The position numbers were made by a program, and so were the translations under genes. A DNA stretch of 5,173 nt from Fimbriimonadales bacterium (GTDB taxonomy: Bacteria > Armatimonadota > Fimbriimonadia > Fimbriimonadales > ATM1): positions 1 through 5,173 of the forward strand of contig JAICGT010000109.1 in assembly GCA_025922995.1 (NCBI GenBank), given 5' to 3'. Below are positions 1-5,173 of the stretch, one piece after another. The notes below the pieces were generated by a model. The model saw only the letters and a list, made by a program, of their open reading frames with translations. It was not told where the DNA came from and searched no databases. Position 1 is the first letter of the stretch, and each line of letters begins with the position of its first letter.

Positions 1-120
1 GTTTACGAGCACGCCTACTACCTCGATTTCGGCACTGATCGGGCGTCGCACATCGACGCATTCTTGCAAGTGATCGATTGGGATGCCGTGTCGCGCAGGT
101 TCGAGAAGGCTACAGCTTAA
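1..120 (+). CDS. Fe/Mn superoxide dismutase, C-terminal fragment (5' end outside window)
   Basis: This is the last 39 codons of a gene entering from the left edge in frame 1 and ending in TAA at 118-120. The peptide begins VYEHAYYLDFG and continues through a HIDAFLQVIDWDAV segment. This matches the C-terminal signature of iron/manganese superoxide dismutases (D-V-W/Y-E-H-A-Y-Y-L-D), which convert superoxide to H2O2 and O2. The His at visible residue 4 is the last metal ligand. The partner Asp ligand would be the codon just before the window. The WD near the end is the usual terminal helix. The window does not show whether the metal is Fe or Mn, or whether the enzyme is cytoplasmic or exported. 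The gene converges on the S41 peptidase gene, with a hairpin between them. The family call is secure; the subtype is not. Confidence 0.93.
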   Translation, partial: VYEHAYYLDFGTDRASHIDAFLQVIDWDAVSRRFEKATA

Positions 121-122
121 AT

Positions 123-154
123 GGTTACGCGTCACAGGGATGTGCCGCGTAACC
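123..154. terminator. Hairpin between convergent genes, likely bidirectional terminator
   Basis: A perfect 9-bp inverted repeat, GGTTACGCG (123-131) with CGCGTAACC (146-154), continues inward after one T/C mismatch with four more pairs (CACA 133-136 with TGTG 141-144) around a GGGA loop. It fills the 41-base gap between the superoxide dismutase stop (120) and the S41 peptidase stop (162), where either transcript would end. The U-tracts are weak: CTCTTT downstream on the plus strand and CATTTAAG on the minus strand. Termination in both directions is inferred from stem strength and position rather than from a textbook U-run. Confidence 0.72.
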
Positions 155-161
155 TGGCTCT

Positions 162-1421
162 TTAGAACCCGCCGCCGCCGGAGGTGAGGCCGATGCCCTC
201 GCGCTTAATCGCTGAGAAGGCTTCGGTCGCCGCCTTGATCACTTCGGCTCGCTCTTCGAGCTTTGTGACTTCGACTTTGATCGACGGGGCTACGCCGGTG
301 CCTTCGAGGCGTTTGCCACCCGCCGTGACGTATTCCATCATCGGGAGTTGAAGTGAGAAGCCTTCCGGCAGGGTTCGGAACGTGCTGGCGAGAACCGCTC
401 CTGCCGATTTGACTCCTATCACTTTGCCGCGCTTGTTGTCTTCAACCGAGGCGGCGAAGATCTCGCTCGCGCTTGCCGAGCCCGGGCCGATCACCACGAC
501 TAGCTCACCGCTGAACGGCTTGGCCTCGCGGCGAGCGATCGGATGAATCACGATGCCGCCTTCTTTGGCGATGAGAACGGGGTCGTCTTTTGCGCCCGGA
601 TTCTTCTTCTTGTATTCGTCGGCCTGGTACCGGGTTACAAAGGCGCCCATCGAGTGCTTCGTGGGCATGACCTTACCGGCGAGGTGCGTGAGGTTGGTCA
701 CCGCTCCGCCGCCGTTCGTGTGCAGGTCGATGATGAGTCGTCCGGCTTTCGCGTTGATCTGCTCAAAGTAGCTGTCGATGAGCTTTCGGTCATAGCCTGT
801 CGCAAAGGTGTTGACGGTGAGCAGCGCGGTCTTGGAATCGATCCACTCAAGTTCGTCTTTCTCTAACAGGGAGAACTCGTTGCGAACGATGGGAATGTCG
901 ATTTCCTTTTCGTTTCTGAGGACGGTGATTTGGACCTTTGTGCCCTTCGGACCGCGGACCTTCTCGGGACCGTCCACCTTTTCGCCGTCGGCCTTGACGA
1001 TGACGTCGCCGACTTTAACGCCGGCAGACTCAGCGGGGCCACCCTTTAGAACTTTGACGATCTTGATGCCCTTGGGGTCGGGCTGGATGAGGACGCCGAT
1101 ACCGACGCTCTTGCCGGTAACTCGCGTTTCCGAAGAGCGTGGAGTGAGCAGTTGAATGTGCGAAAACCCGAACTCATCGAGCGCCTTGTTTACGGCTCCG
1201 GCGAACGACTCCTGGGTCGTCGCCTTCATGAAGTCGGGTTTGTGTTTAGCGGAGAATTCGTCCCACTTGGAGAAGTCGACTCCGCCGACGTATGCGCTGG
1301 TGGTGATAAGTTTGTCGATCTCCGTAAGCACGTTCTGCTTCGAAGCGTCGGACATAGTCTGGGCGGTCGCCATTGCAGAGATGGCGAGCGCGGCTGCGGC
1401 GAGGAAAGACTTTAATTTCAT
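162..1421 (-). CDS. Secreted PDZ-domain S41 family peptidase (CtpA/tricorn-like fold)
   Basis: The 419-residue protein has a Sec signal peptide: MKLK, then a hydrophobic stretch to about residue 18, with an A-T-A/Q cleavage site after residue 20. It should act in the periplasm or outside the cell. An N-terminal helical region holds FGFSHIQLL (84-92). A PDZ domain follows at about 105-180 (GIGV at 107, GPAESAGVKVGD at 128-139). The S41 protease core runs from about 190 to 385, with DLHTNGGG (232-239) as the substrate-side strand and GSASASE (314-320) carrying the expected nucleophile Ser317. Alignment by eye to E. coli Prc (Ser430/Lys455/Gln459) places Ala342 and Ser346 at the Lys and Gln positions, so the classic Ser-Lys dyad is absent. 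His88, in a G-x-S-H context like that of tricorn protease, is a possible alternative base. The tail ends in Gly-Gly-Gly-Gly-Phe. The start is set by the signal peptide; no good Shine-Dalgarno precedes it. A terminator separates it from the upstream aquaporin gene, so it is probably transcribed alone. Its substrate is unknown. Confidence 0.9.
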   Translation of the reverse strand: MKLKSFLAAAALAISAMATAQTMSDASKQNVLTEIDKLITTSAYVGGVDFSKWDEFSAKHKPDFMKATTQESFAGAVNKALDEFGFSHIQLLTPRSSETRVTGKSVGIGVLIQPDPKGIKIVKVLKGGPAESAGVKVGDVIVKADGEKVDGPEKVRGPKGTKVQITVLRNEKEIDIPIVRNEFSLLEKDELEWIDSKTALLTVNTFATGYDRKLIDSYFEQINAKAGRLIIDLHTNGGGAVTNLTHLAGKVMPTKHSMGAFVTRYQADEYKKKNPGAKDDPVLIAKEGGIVIHPIARREAKPFSGELVVVIGPGSASASEIFAASVEDNKRGKVIGVKSAGAVLASTFRTLPEGFSLQLPMMEYVTAGGKRLEGTGVAPSIKVEVTKLEERAEVIKAATEAFSAIKREGIGLTSGGGGF

Positions 1422-1514
1422 CGTAGGTTATGGGGGTGATACGCTTAGATTTCGGCATAAAGTTGCCGGTGCGCATAGATTAAGACGCGTACACGAGCGT
1501 CGTGGGTTCCCTAG

Positions 1515-1558
1515 AAAAGGTGGGCGCCCGGCCCGAAGGGAGAGATAGCCGAACGCCC
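1515..1558 (-). terminator. Rho-independent terminator after the aquaporin gene
   Basis: Read on the minus strand, the arms GGGCGTTCGGC (1558-1548) and GCCGGGCGCCC (1532-1522) form an 11-bp stem containing two G-U pairs around a 15-base loop. ACC and then TTTT (1518-1515) follow. It begins 16 bases past the aquaporin stop codon and lies upstream of the S41 peptidase gene on the same strand. It therefore probably ends the aquaporin transcript and separates the two genes. Stem, GC content and a short U-run all fit an intrinsic terminator. Confidence 0.75.
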
Positions 1559-1574
1559 GAATGGGTTGAGGAGG

Positions 1575-2312
1575 TTAGATATGAGACTCTGCCGCCGCTA
1601 CGGCATTCTTTTCTTCGAGGAAAAACTTGTAAACGAACGCCGCGATGACGGCGCCCACGATTGGCCCGATGAAGTAGACGAGGAGTTGGTCGAGCCTGCC
1701 GGAGACGGCTGCCGTGCCGAAGTAGCGGGCGGGGTTCATTGCTGCGCCGGTGTACTTGTCCCCAATCATGATCCCGAGAAACACCGCCATGCCGATGCAA
1801 AAGCCGAACATCTGGCGGGCAGATTTCGAAGAGTCGACGGCGGTCATCAGCACCGTCAGCATGAGTACAAAGGTCAGCATCGCCTCGATGCCGATCGCCT
1901 TTACCATGCTGAGTGAGTCGGCGTTGTAGGAAAGGTGGCCGAGGTAGGGCGCGTTGTCCTTGAACATCGTAAACATCGCCAGGACGCCGAGACCTCCGAT
2001 GACGGCGCCGACCAACTGCATAAAAACATAGGTGAGCATTTGGTTGGCTTTTACTTTGCCGATCAAGAACAGCCCGATAGTAACGGCGGGGTTGATATGC
2101 GCGCCCGATCTCGAAGCGAACATGTAAACCGCAAGCATGAGGGCAAACCCGTGCGCAAGCGCGATGCCCAGGACGCCGAAGCCGTCGGTTGGCCCGCCGA
2201 TGCCGGGCAACTTCATGAACGCGTTCATACATATTGCGGATCCGCCGATAAAGGTCAGCATAAAGACCCCGAGAGCCTCCGCAATTCCCGCTCGAAATAG
2301 GCTGGTTCCCAT
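1575..2312 (-). CDS. MIP-family aquaporin with TIP-like selectivity filter
   Basis: The 245-residue integral membrane protein has the usual length and hydrophobic pattern of the major intrinsic protein family, with six membrane spans (about 7-28, 45-66, 90-113, 137-159, 168-184, 209-231). It has two half-helices with NPA boxes: SGAHINPAV (N74-P75-A76) and TGAAMNPAR (N193-P194-A195). These form a channel for water or small neutral solutes. Placing the aromatic/arginine filter by spacing from the NPA boxes, with AqpZ and plant TIP aquaporins as guides, gives His54, Ile181, Ala190 and Arg196. This is the His-Ile-Ala-Arg set of plant TIPs rather than the Phe-His-Thr-Arg of AqpZ or the Trp-Gly-Phe-Arg of GlpF. 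The HGFAL around His54 also matches TIPs. Water, ammonia, urea or H2O2 transport is therefore more likely than glycerol, by inference. No glycerol genes are nearby. The ATG has no strong Shine-Dalgarno, and no in-frame start lies just upstream. The gene is divergent from the 303-residue gene and ends at its own terminator. Confidence 0.95.
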   Translation of the reverse strand: MGTSLFRAGIAEALGVFMLTFIGGSAICMNAFMKLPGIGGPTDGFGVLGIALAHGFALMLAVYMFASRSGAHINPAVTIGLFLIGKVKANQMLTYVFMQLVGAVIGGLGVLAMFTMFKDNAPYLGHLSYNADSLSMVKAIGIEAMLTFVLMLTVLMTAVDSSKSARQMFGFCIGMAVFLGIMIGDKYTGAAMNPARYFGTAAVSGRLDQLLVYFIGPIVGAVIAAFVYKFFLEEKNAVAAAESHI

Positions 2313-2397
2313 AGTTTGCCGAGAGGCACAAGTACCGCCTCTTGCACAAAGACGAAGAAAGCGTGCAGAATGACTCCATAACCGAATCTTTATGGCG

Positions 2398-2427
2398 TTG
2401 ACCCCGGGAGAGGCGGCGCAGGTTATT
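2398..2427 (+). promoter_or_regulatory. Possible sigma-70-type promoter for the 303-residue gene
   Basis: TTGACC (2398-2403) matches the -35 consensus at five of six bases. GTTATT (2422-2427) lies 18 bases downstream as a weak -10 with three matches. Transcription would start near 2434, just before the ribosome binding site at 2440. Only the -35 half is convincing. No equally good promoter was found for the aquaporin on the opposite strand. Confidence 0.3.
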
Positions 2428-2439
2428 CAAACGATCAAC

Positions 2440-2445
2440 GGAGGG
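2440..2445 (+). promoter_or_regulatory. Shine-Dalgarno GGAGGG deciding the GTG start
   Basis: GGAGGG lies five bases before the GTG at 2451. This strong ribosome binding site supports GTG as the start over the later in-frame ATG at 2529 (Met27), which would drop the first 26 residues. Confidence 0.75.
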
Positions 2446-2450
2446 TTTTC

Positions 2451-3362
2451 GTGTCTTATCAACCAAATCGCCTTGTCCTCGAAGCTGGGCATCGTCTAGT
2501 CGTCGAGCAGTTCTCCAGAGCCGCCGACATGCGACTGGCGCTTCGGCCCGCCCGCAAACGACTGTTTGCCGCCGAGCCGAACATCGCTTCACTTCAGGTG
2601 GAGCTCAACAAACCTGCATTCGCCGCTCTCGTGTCTGCCAAAGACCCCGAGGGCAAGCCTCATCTCGTTTTTGAAACGGATCCGGTTTCCGCCGGCATCC
2701 GTGACCTGTATCGAAACGCGGACATCCCTTACATCGAAGCCGACCAGGTCGGTGGACGGGGCATGCTTCGATTCGAACGGCCGGGCTTTAGCGCCAAGCT
2801 ACAGTTCGACGACAGAGGCGACACAGCCGCTGTCGAATCCGTGATGCGCTGGGCGGAAACGTCTTCACCGGAGTTTCGCGGGCCGCTGATCCGCAACGTC
2901 CTGGAAAGGACGATTTCCGAAGCGCTGGACGGGTGCTCCGAGGAGTTGGGCATCTCGGTAAACCACCAGGTGCCGTTCGGTTACGCAGCCGGGTATCGAC
3001 AGGACTTGCCGCGGTCGATTGCGAGGCATACGATCGAAATGGCCGTGACGCTGAAGCCGTCGGTGGCGGTCGGGGCTCCGGTTGTGATGCCGATTAGGAT
3101 CGAGAACCTCACCGATAAGGACCGCGACGTCGAAGCGATCGAACGCGACGAGTGCGTCGCCGACTTCGTGATTTCGGTCGGCATGCCGATGGCTGCTATT
3201 CAGCCGGGGGAAAACGGAAAGTTTCGCGCAACCTACAGCCTCGAGGACATGGGAGACACGCAACTCGCAGACGATGACACCGACGGATGGGCGAAAGTCA
3301 TGAAAGGATTCGCCGCCCACGCGGTGGCCGTCACCATGGCAGGGATGCAGGCGACCGCTTAA
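2451..3362 (+). CDS. Uncharacterised 303-residue cytoplasmic protein
   Basis: I do not recognise this family. The open frame is complete: a GTG start with a strong Shine-Dalgarno, a TAA stop at 3360-3362, and codon use and composition like its neighbours. There is no signal peptide or membrane span, so a soluble cytoplasmic protein is likely. It seems to have two halves. The N-terminal half (about 1-165) mixes strands and helices, with an Arg-rich patch RPARKR (32-37), strand-like LQVELNK (48-54), and a helix-rich section at 125-165. The C-terminal half (about 190-300) has alternating hydrophobic strands such as HTIEMAVTL and VVMPIRIENLTDKD (211-224), which resemble an Ig-like or other beta-sandwich fold. 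An acidic loop DDDTDGW (274-280) and a helical tail follow. Only two Cys (162, 235) are present and no metal or nucleotide motif is visible. It is divergent from the aquaporin gene, and its stop overlaps the stop of the convergent GNAT gene. Function cannot be assigned. Confidence 0.85.
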   Translation: MSYQPNRLVLEAGHRLVVEQFSRAADMRLALRPARKRLFAAEPNIASLQVELNKPAFAALVSAKDPEGKPHLVFETDPVSAGIRDLYRNADIPYIEADQVGGRGMLRFERPGFSAKLQFDDRGDTAAVESVMRWAETSSPEFRGPLIRNVLERTISEALDGCSEELGISVNHQVPFGYAAGYRQDLPRSIARHTIEMAVTLKPSVAVGAPVVMPIRIENLTDKDRDVEAIERDECVADFVISVGMPMAAIQPGENGKFRATYSLEDMGDTQLADDDTDGWAKVMKGFAAHAVAVTMAGMQATA

Positions 3363-3874
3363 AGCCGCAAGATCATGATGTTCGACGTCGGACGTTGTTT
3401 GGACTTGCCGACCAATTCGAAGCCGTGGCGTTCATAGAGCGCGACGGCTTCGCTATCTGCCTCGACAGATAGGCTGAGCGCGTCGAAACCCTCCTCGCGG
3501 GCTTGCTCCACGATCCTTTTTAATAGCGCGCTGCCGATGCCTCGCCCACGGGCATCGTCGACGACGCCCATCGTCACTTCCGGCACATCCTCGGAAACGA
3601 ATCCGTAGGCGGGGTCCTGTGCCGTGAAGAGCCGATACCAGGCTGCGCCCAACTGCCGGCCGGTGTGCTCTGCTGCGACGACCGCCTGGTCTCCTCTTCG
3701 TCCCCAGCCTTCCACGTATTTCCGAACCTGCGGCAAGGAAAGCGCTGCCTCGCGATCGAGTTGCCGGATCGCAGGATTGGCTGCCGCAGCCTCGTAAAGC
3801 ATTAGGTACAGCAGTGGAAGGTCGCTCACTTCGCCCAGCCGAATGATGAAGTCCTTAGTCGAATCAGCGCCCAT
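3359..3874 (-). CDS. GNAT-family N-acetyltransferase, coupled to the MBL-rhodanese gene
   Basis: The 171-residue protein has typical single-domain GNAT length. These enzymes transfer an acetyl group from acetyl-CoA to an amine. Motif A is clear: a strand VTMGVV (100-105) followed by the pyrophosphate-binding loop RGRGIG (109-114) and helix SALLKRIVEQA. Motif B follows as LSLSVEADSEAVALYERHGFELVG (in pieces 133-156), with the family's ALYERHGF at 145-152. The N-terminal part (about 10-60) is the variable acceptor-binding region and gives no hint of substrate. Its ATG directly follows the TAA of the upstream fusion gene with no spacing, and a strong Shine-Dalgarno lies inside that gene, so the two are almost certainly co-transcribed and translationally coupled. 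Its TAA (3361-3359) overlaps the stop of the convergent 303-residue gene. Family secure; acceptor (small molecule, protein N-terminus or lysine) unknown. Confidence 0.92.
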   Translation of the reverse strand: MGADSTKDFIIRLGEVSDLPLLYLMLYEAAAANPAIRQLDREAALSLPQVRKYVEGWGRRGDQAVVAAEHTGRQLGAAWYRLFTAQDPAYGFVSEDVPEVTMGVVDDARGRGIGSALLKRIVEQAREEGFDALSLSVEADSEAVALYERHGFELVGKSKQRPTSNIMILRL

Positions 3875-5173
3875 TTACGGTGCCCCTCCCGTTGCGACCG
3901 GCAAGTCCCTGCTTGAATACTCGATGAATCCTCCGCGGACGTTCGACGCGCAGAAGCCGAGGCGTGCGAGCAAACTGCAAGCCACCAGCGAGCGGCTTCC
4001 GGATTCGCAGTAAACGGCAACCGGCTTAGTCCGGTCGATCTCACCGGCGCGCTCGGCGAGCCGCCTCAGAGGGATGTGTTGCGCGTGTGGCGCATGGCCA
4101 TCCCACCATTCGTCGGTATTGCGCACGTCGAGAAGCGTAGCTTGACCGCTTTTCGCGGCTTCCCACGCTTCCTCAGGCTCGACCTCGTTCGTTGGTATCA
4201 CTTCTACTGTGTTGTCCAACGCCAGCCAGCCGCGAACGTTATCGAGGCCGATCAAGCGCAGACGACTTCTCGCGTGCTCAGCCTGCGTACGGTTTGCAGC
4301 GATGAGGGTCAGAGGGCGGTCATACGGGAGAATCGAGCCCGCGTGGGTGACGAAGCTGTTTCTGGACGCCGGTAAATACAGCGAGCCGGGCACGTGTCCG
4401 TCGATAAAATCCTCACTCGACCGGACGTCGACGATCAACGTGTCGGCCTGCACCTGTGGCAACACCTCGGGGTCGAACTCGGGAAGTTGCTTAGTCTCCC
4501 CCAAGATCGGCGGTCCTGCCCGGTTGAGCCTCTTCATCATCGCGAAGTAAGCCGGAGGGTCGGGTTGGCCCGTAAGCACTTCATCCACAAAAGCCGAAGG
4601 AGACGGAGTGCGAAACGCCCAGTTCGACGCCTTCTCGTAGCCGAGCGTCGTCACAGGGACTCCGCCCAGGGCCTTTCCGCAAGCGGATCCAGAGCCGTGG
4701 CCCGGGAACAGCATCGCGAAGTCGGGCAGCAAGTTTCGAAACTTGTCGAGCGATGCGTACAGCGTCTCGGCGCCCTGAGCCATCGTGCCTTCCTGTTGTG
4801 CGGCTCTTTCCAGCAGGTCGGGCCTTCCGACGTCTCCGACAAATATGAAGTCGCCGGTGAGCGCGCCTACCGGGATGTCGGCAACCGCCTCGTCGGTTAC
4901 GATGAAAGCGAGGTGCTCCGGCGTGTGTCCCGGCGTATGGACCGCTCGAAACCTGATAGGCCCGACGCAAAACTCGTCGCCGTCGTGCAGAAGCGTCGCG
5001 CCATCCGCGTGTGCGAACTCATACTGCCAGTCGGTTCCGCCTTCTCCGGACAGATACAGCCGGGCGCCGGCAATCTTGGCAAGCTCCCTGGCTCCCGAAA
5101 GATAGTCCGCATGGATGTGCGTCTCGGTGACCGCCGCGATCTGCATCTCCTCGGCTTCGGCCGCCTCGAGATA
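3875..5173 (-). CDS. MBL-fold persulfide dioxygenase/rhodanese fusion, CstB-like (5' end outside window)
   Basis: The frame is open to the right edge. The nine codons before the first visible ATG (5146-5144) read YLEAAEAEE, matching the conserved N-terminal region of this family, so that ATG is internal and the true start is outside. About 432 residues are visible; numbering here starts at that Met. The metallo-beta-lactamase domain (to about 180) has ETHIHADYLSG with His10, His12 and Asp14, HTPGH with His74, GDVGRPD with Asp105 and PGHGSG with His150. These are the iron ligands and surrounding motifs of ETHE1-type persulfide dioxygenases. Rhodanese 1 (about 222-310) keeps VDVRSSEDFIDGHVPGS but has Ala283 where the catalytic Cys should be. 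Rhodanese 2 (about 320-418) has a full loop, YCESGSRS, with Cys380. The order dioxygenase, dead rhodanese, active rhodanese is that of Staphylococcus aureus CstB. The expected role is oxidation of glutathione- or coenzyme A-type persulfides to sulfite and thiosulfate in the cytoplasm. A coupled GNAT gene follows. Activity is inferred from the family. Confidence 0.93.
   Translation of the reverse strand, partial: YLEAAEAEEMQIAAVTETHIHADYLSGARELAKIAGARLYLSGEGGTDWQYEFAHADGATLLHDGDEFCVGPIRFRAVHTPGHTPEHLAFIVTDEAVADIPVGALTGDFIFVGDVGRPDLLERAAQQEGTMAQGAETLYASLDKFRNLLPDFAMLFPGHGSGSACGKALGGVPVTTLGYEKASNWAFRTPSPSAFVDEVLTGQPDPPAYFAMMKRLNRAGPPILGETKQLPEFDPEVLPQVQADTLIVDVRSSEDFIDGHVPGSLYLPASRNSFVTHAGSILPYDRPLTLIAANRTQAEHARSRLRLIGLDNVRGWLALDNTVEVIPTNEVEPEEAWEAAKSGQATLLDVRNTDEWWDGHAPHAQHIPLRRLAERAGEIDRTKPVAVYCESGSRSLVACSLLARLGFCASNVRGGFIEYSSRDLPVATGGAP
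3883..3890 (-). promoter_or_regulatory. Shine-Dalgarno for GNAT, inside the upstream gene
   Basis: On the minus strand GGGAGGGG lies eight bases before the GNAT ATG (3874-3872) and overlaps the last codons of the fusion gene. With the abutting TAA-ATG it fixes the GNAT start and points to translational coupling. Confidence 0.7.

Noticed and set aside
165..182. GCC-repeat near the S41 stop as a microsatellite or phase-variable tract
   Set aside because: Only about three to four imperfect trinucleotides encoding the C-terminal Gly run; too short and in frame.
404..412. Lys338 of the S41 peptidase as the catalytic Lys
   Set aside because: It is 21 residues past Ser317 instead of 25 as in Prc, and the gapless alignment puts Ala342 at the Lys position. 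Kept only as a structural check.
1422..1514. Promoter for the S41 peptidase gene
   Set aside because: Candidate boxes such as TAATCT or TTTATG lack a matching -35 at proper spacing, so no site can be supported, although a promoter is expected here.
543..1548. Several plus-strand open frames of 70-130 codons opposite the S41 peptidase
   Set aside because: They are antisense shadows created by GC-rich codon bias, with no ribosome binding sites or recognisable domains.
2343..2367. Inverted repeat TGCAC...GTGCA in the divergent intergenic region
   Set aside because: Only five base pairs with a 15-base loop; expected by chance and not near a convincing promoter element.
1480..2592. 370-residue open frame on the minus strand overlapping the aquaporin gene
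   Set aside because: It is an Arg-rich, low-complexity shadow of the aquaporin coding sequence in another frame and extends across the divergent intergenic region. The aquaporin frame has clear family motifs.
3875..5146. Taking the ATG at 5146 as the start of the MBL-rhodanese gene
   Set aside because: The frame stays open to the window edge, and the upstream residues YLEAAEAEE fit the conserved N-terminal region of the family. The gene is truncated by the window.

Overview
This 5.2 kb window is an ordinary-looking stretch of bacterial chromosome with moderately high GC. It is densely coded and holds six protein genes, two of them cut by the window edges. There are no RNA genes, insertion sequences, CRISPR arrays or phage genes. 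The phylum cannot be fixed from the sequence. A Sec signal peptide on the S41 peptidase, GTG/ATG starts and GC-rich codons fit many free-living aerobic bacteria. An environmental lineage such as Armatimonadota is only a guess.

Layout, left to right: (1) the last 39 codons of an Fe/Mn superoxide dismutase on the plus strand; (2) a strong hairpin between convergent genes, probably a two-way terminator; (3) a secreted PDZ-S41 peptidase on the minus strand; (4) a Rho-independent terminator for the gene upstream of it; (5) a MIP-family aquaporin on the minus strand; (6) a 138-base divergent intergenic region; (7) an unrecognised 303-residue cytoplasmic protein on the plus strand, whose stop overlaps that of the next gene; (8) a minus-strand pair read from the right edge, in which a metallo-beta-lactamase/rhodanese/rhodanese fusion (CstB-like persulfide dioxygenase-sulfurtransferase) is followed with no gap by a GNAT acetyltransferase.

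Functionally, the fusion protein and its coupled GNAT form the only convincing operon. The fusion should oxidise or transfer sulfane sulfur from low-molecular-weight persulfides. Superoxide dismutase makes H2O2, and the aquaporin carries a selectivity filter that in plant tonoplast aquaporins (TIPs) passes water, ammonia and peroxide. A loose redox/sulfur-stress theme is therefore possible, but these genes sit in separate transcription units and the link is inference.

No clear new multi-gene system is visible. The most interesting points are the TIP-type His-Ile-Ala-Arg filter in a bacterial aquaporin, the S41 peptidase that keeps the nucleophile Ser but lacks the CtpA/Prc Lys and Gln, the pseudo-rhodanese domain in the fusion protein, and the orphan 303-residue gene.
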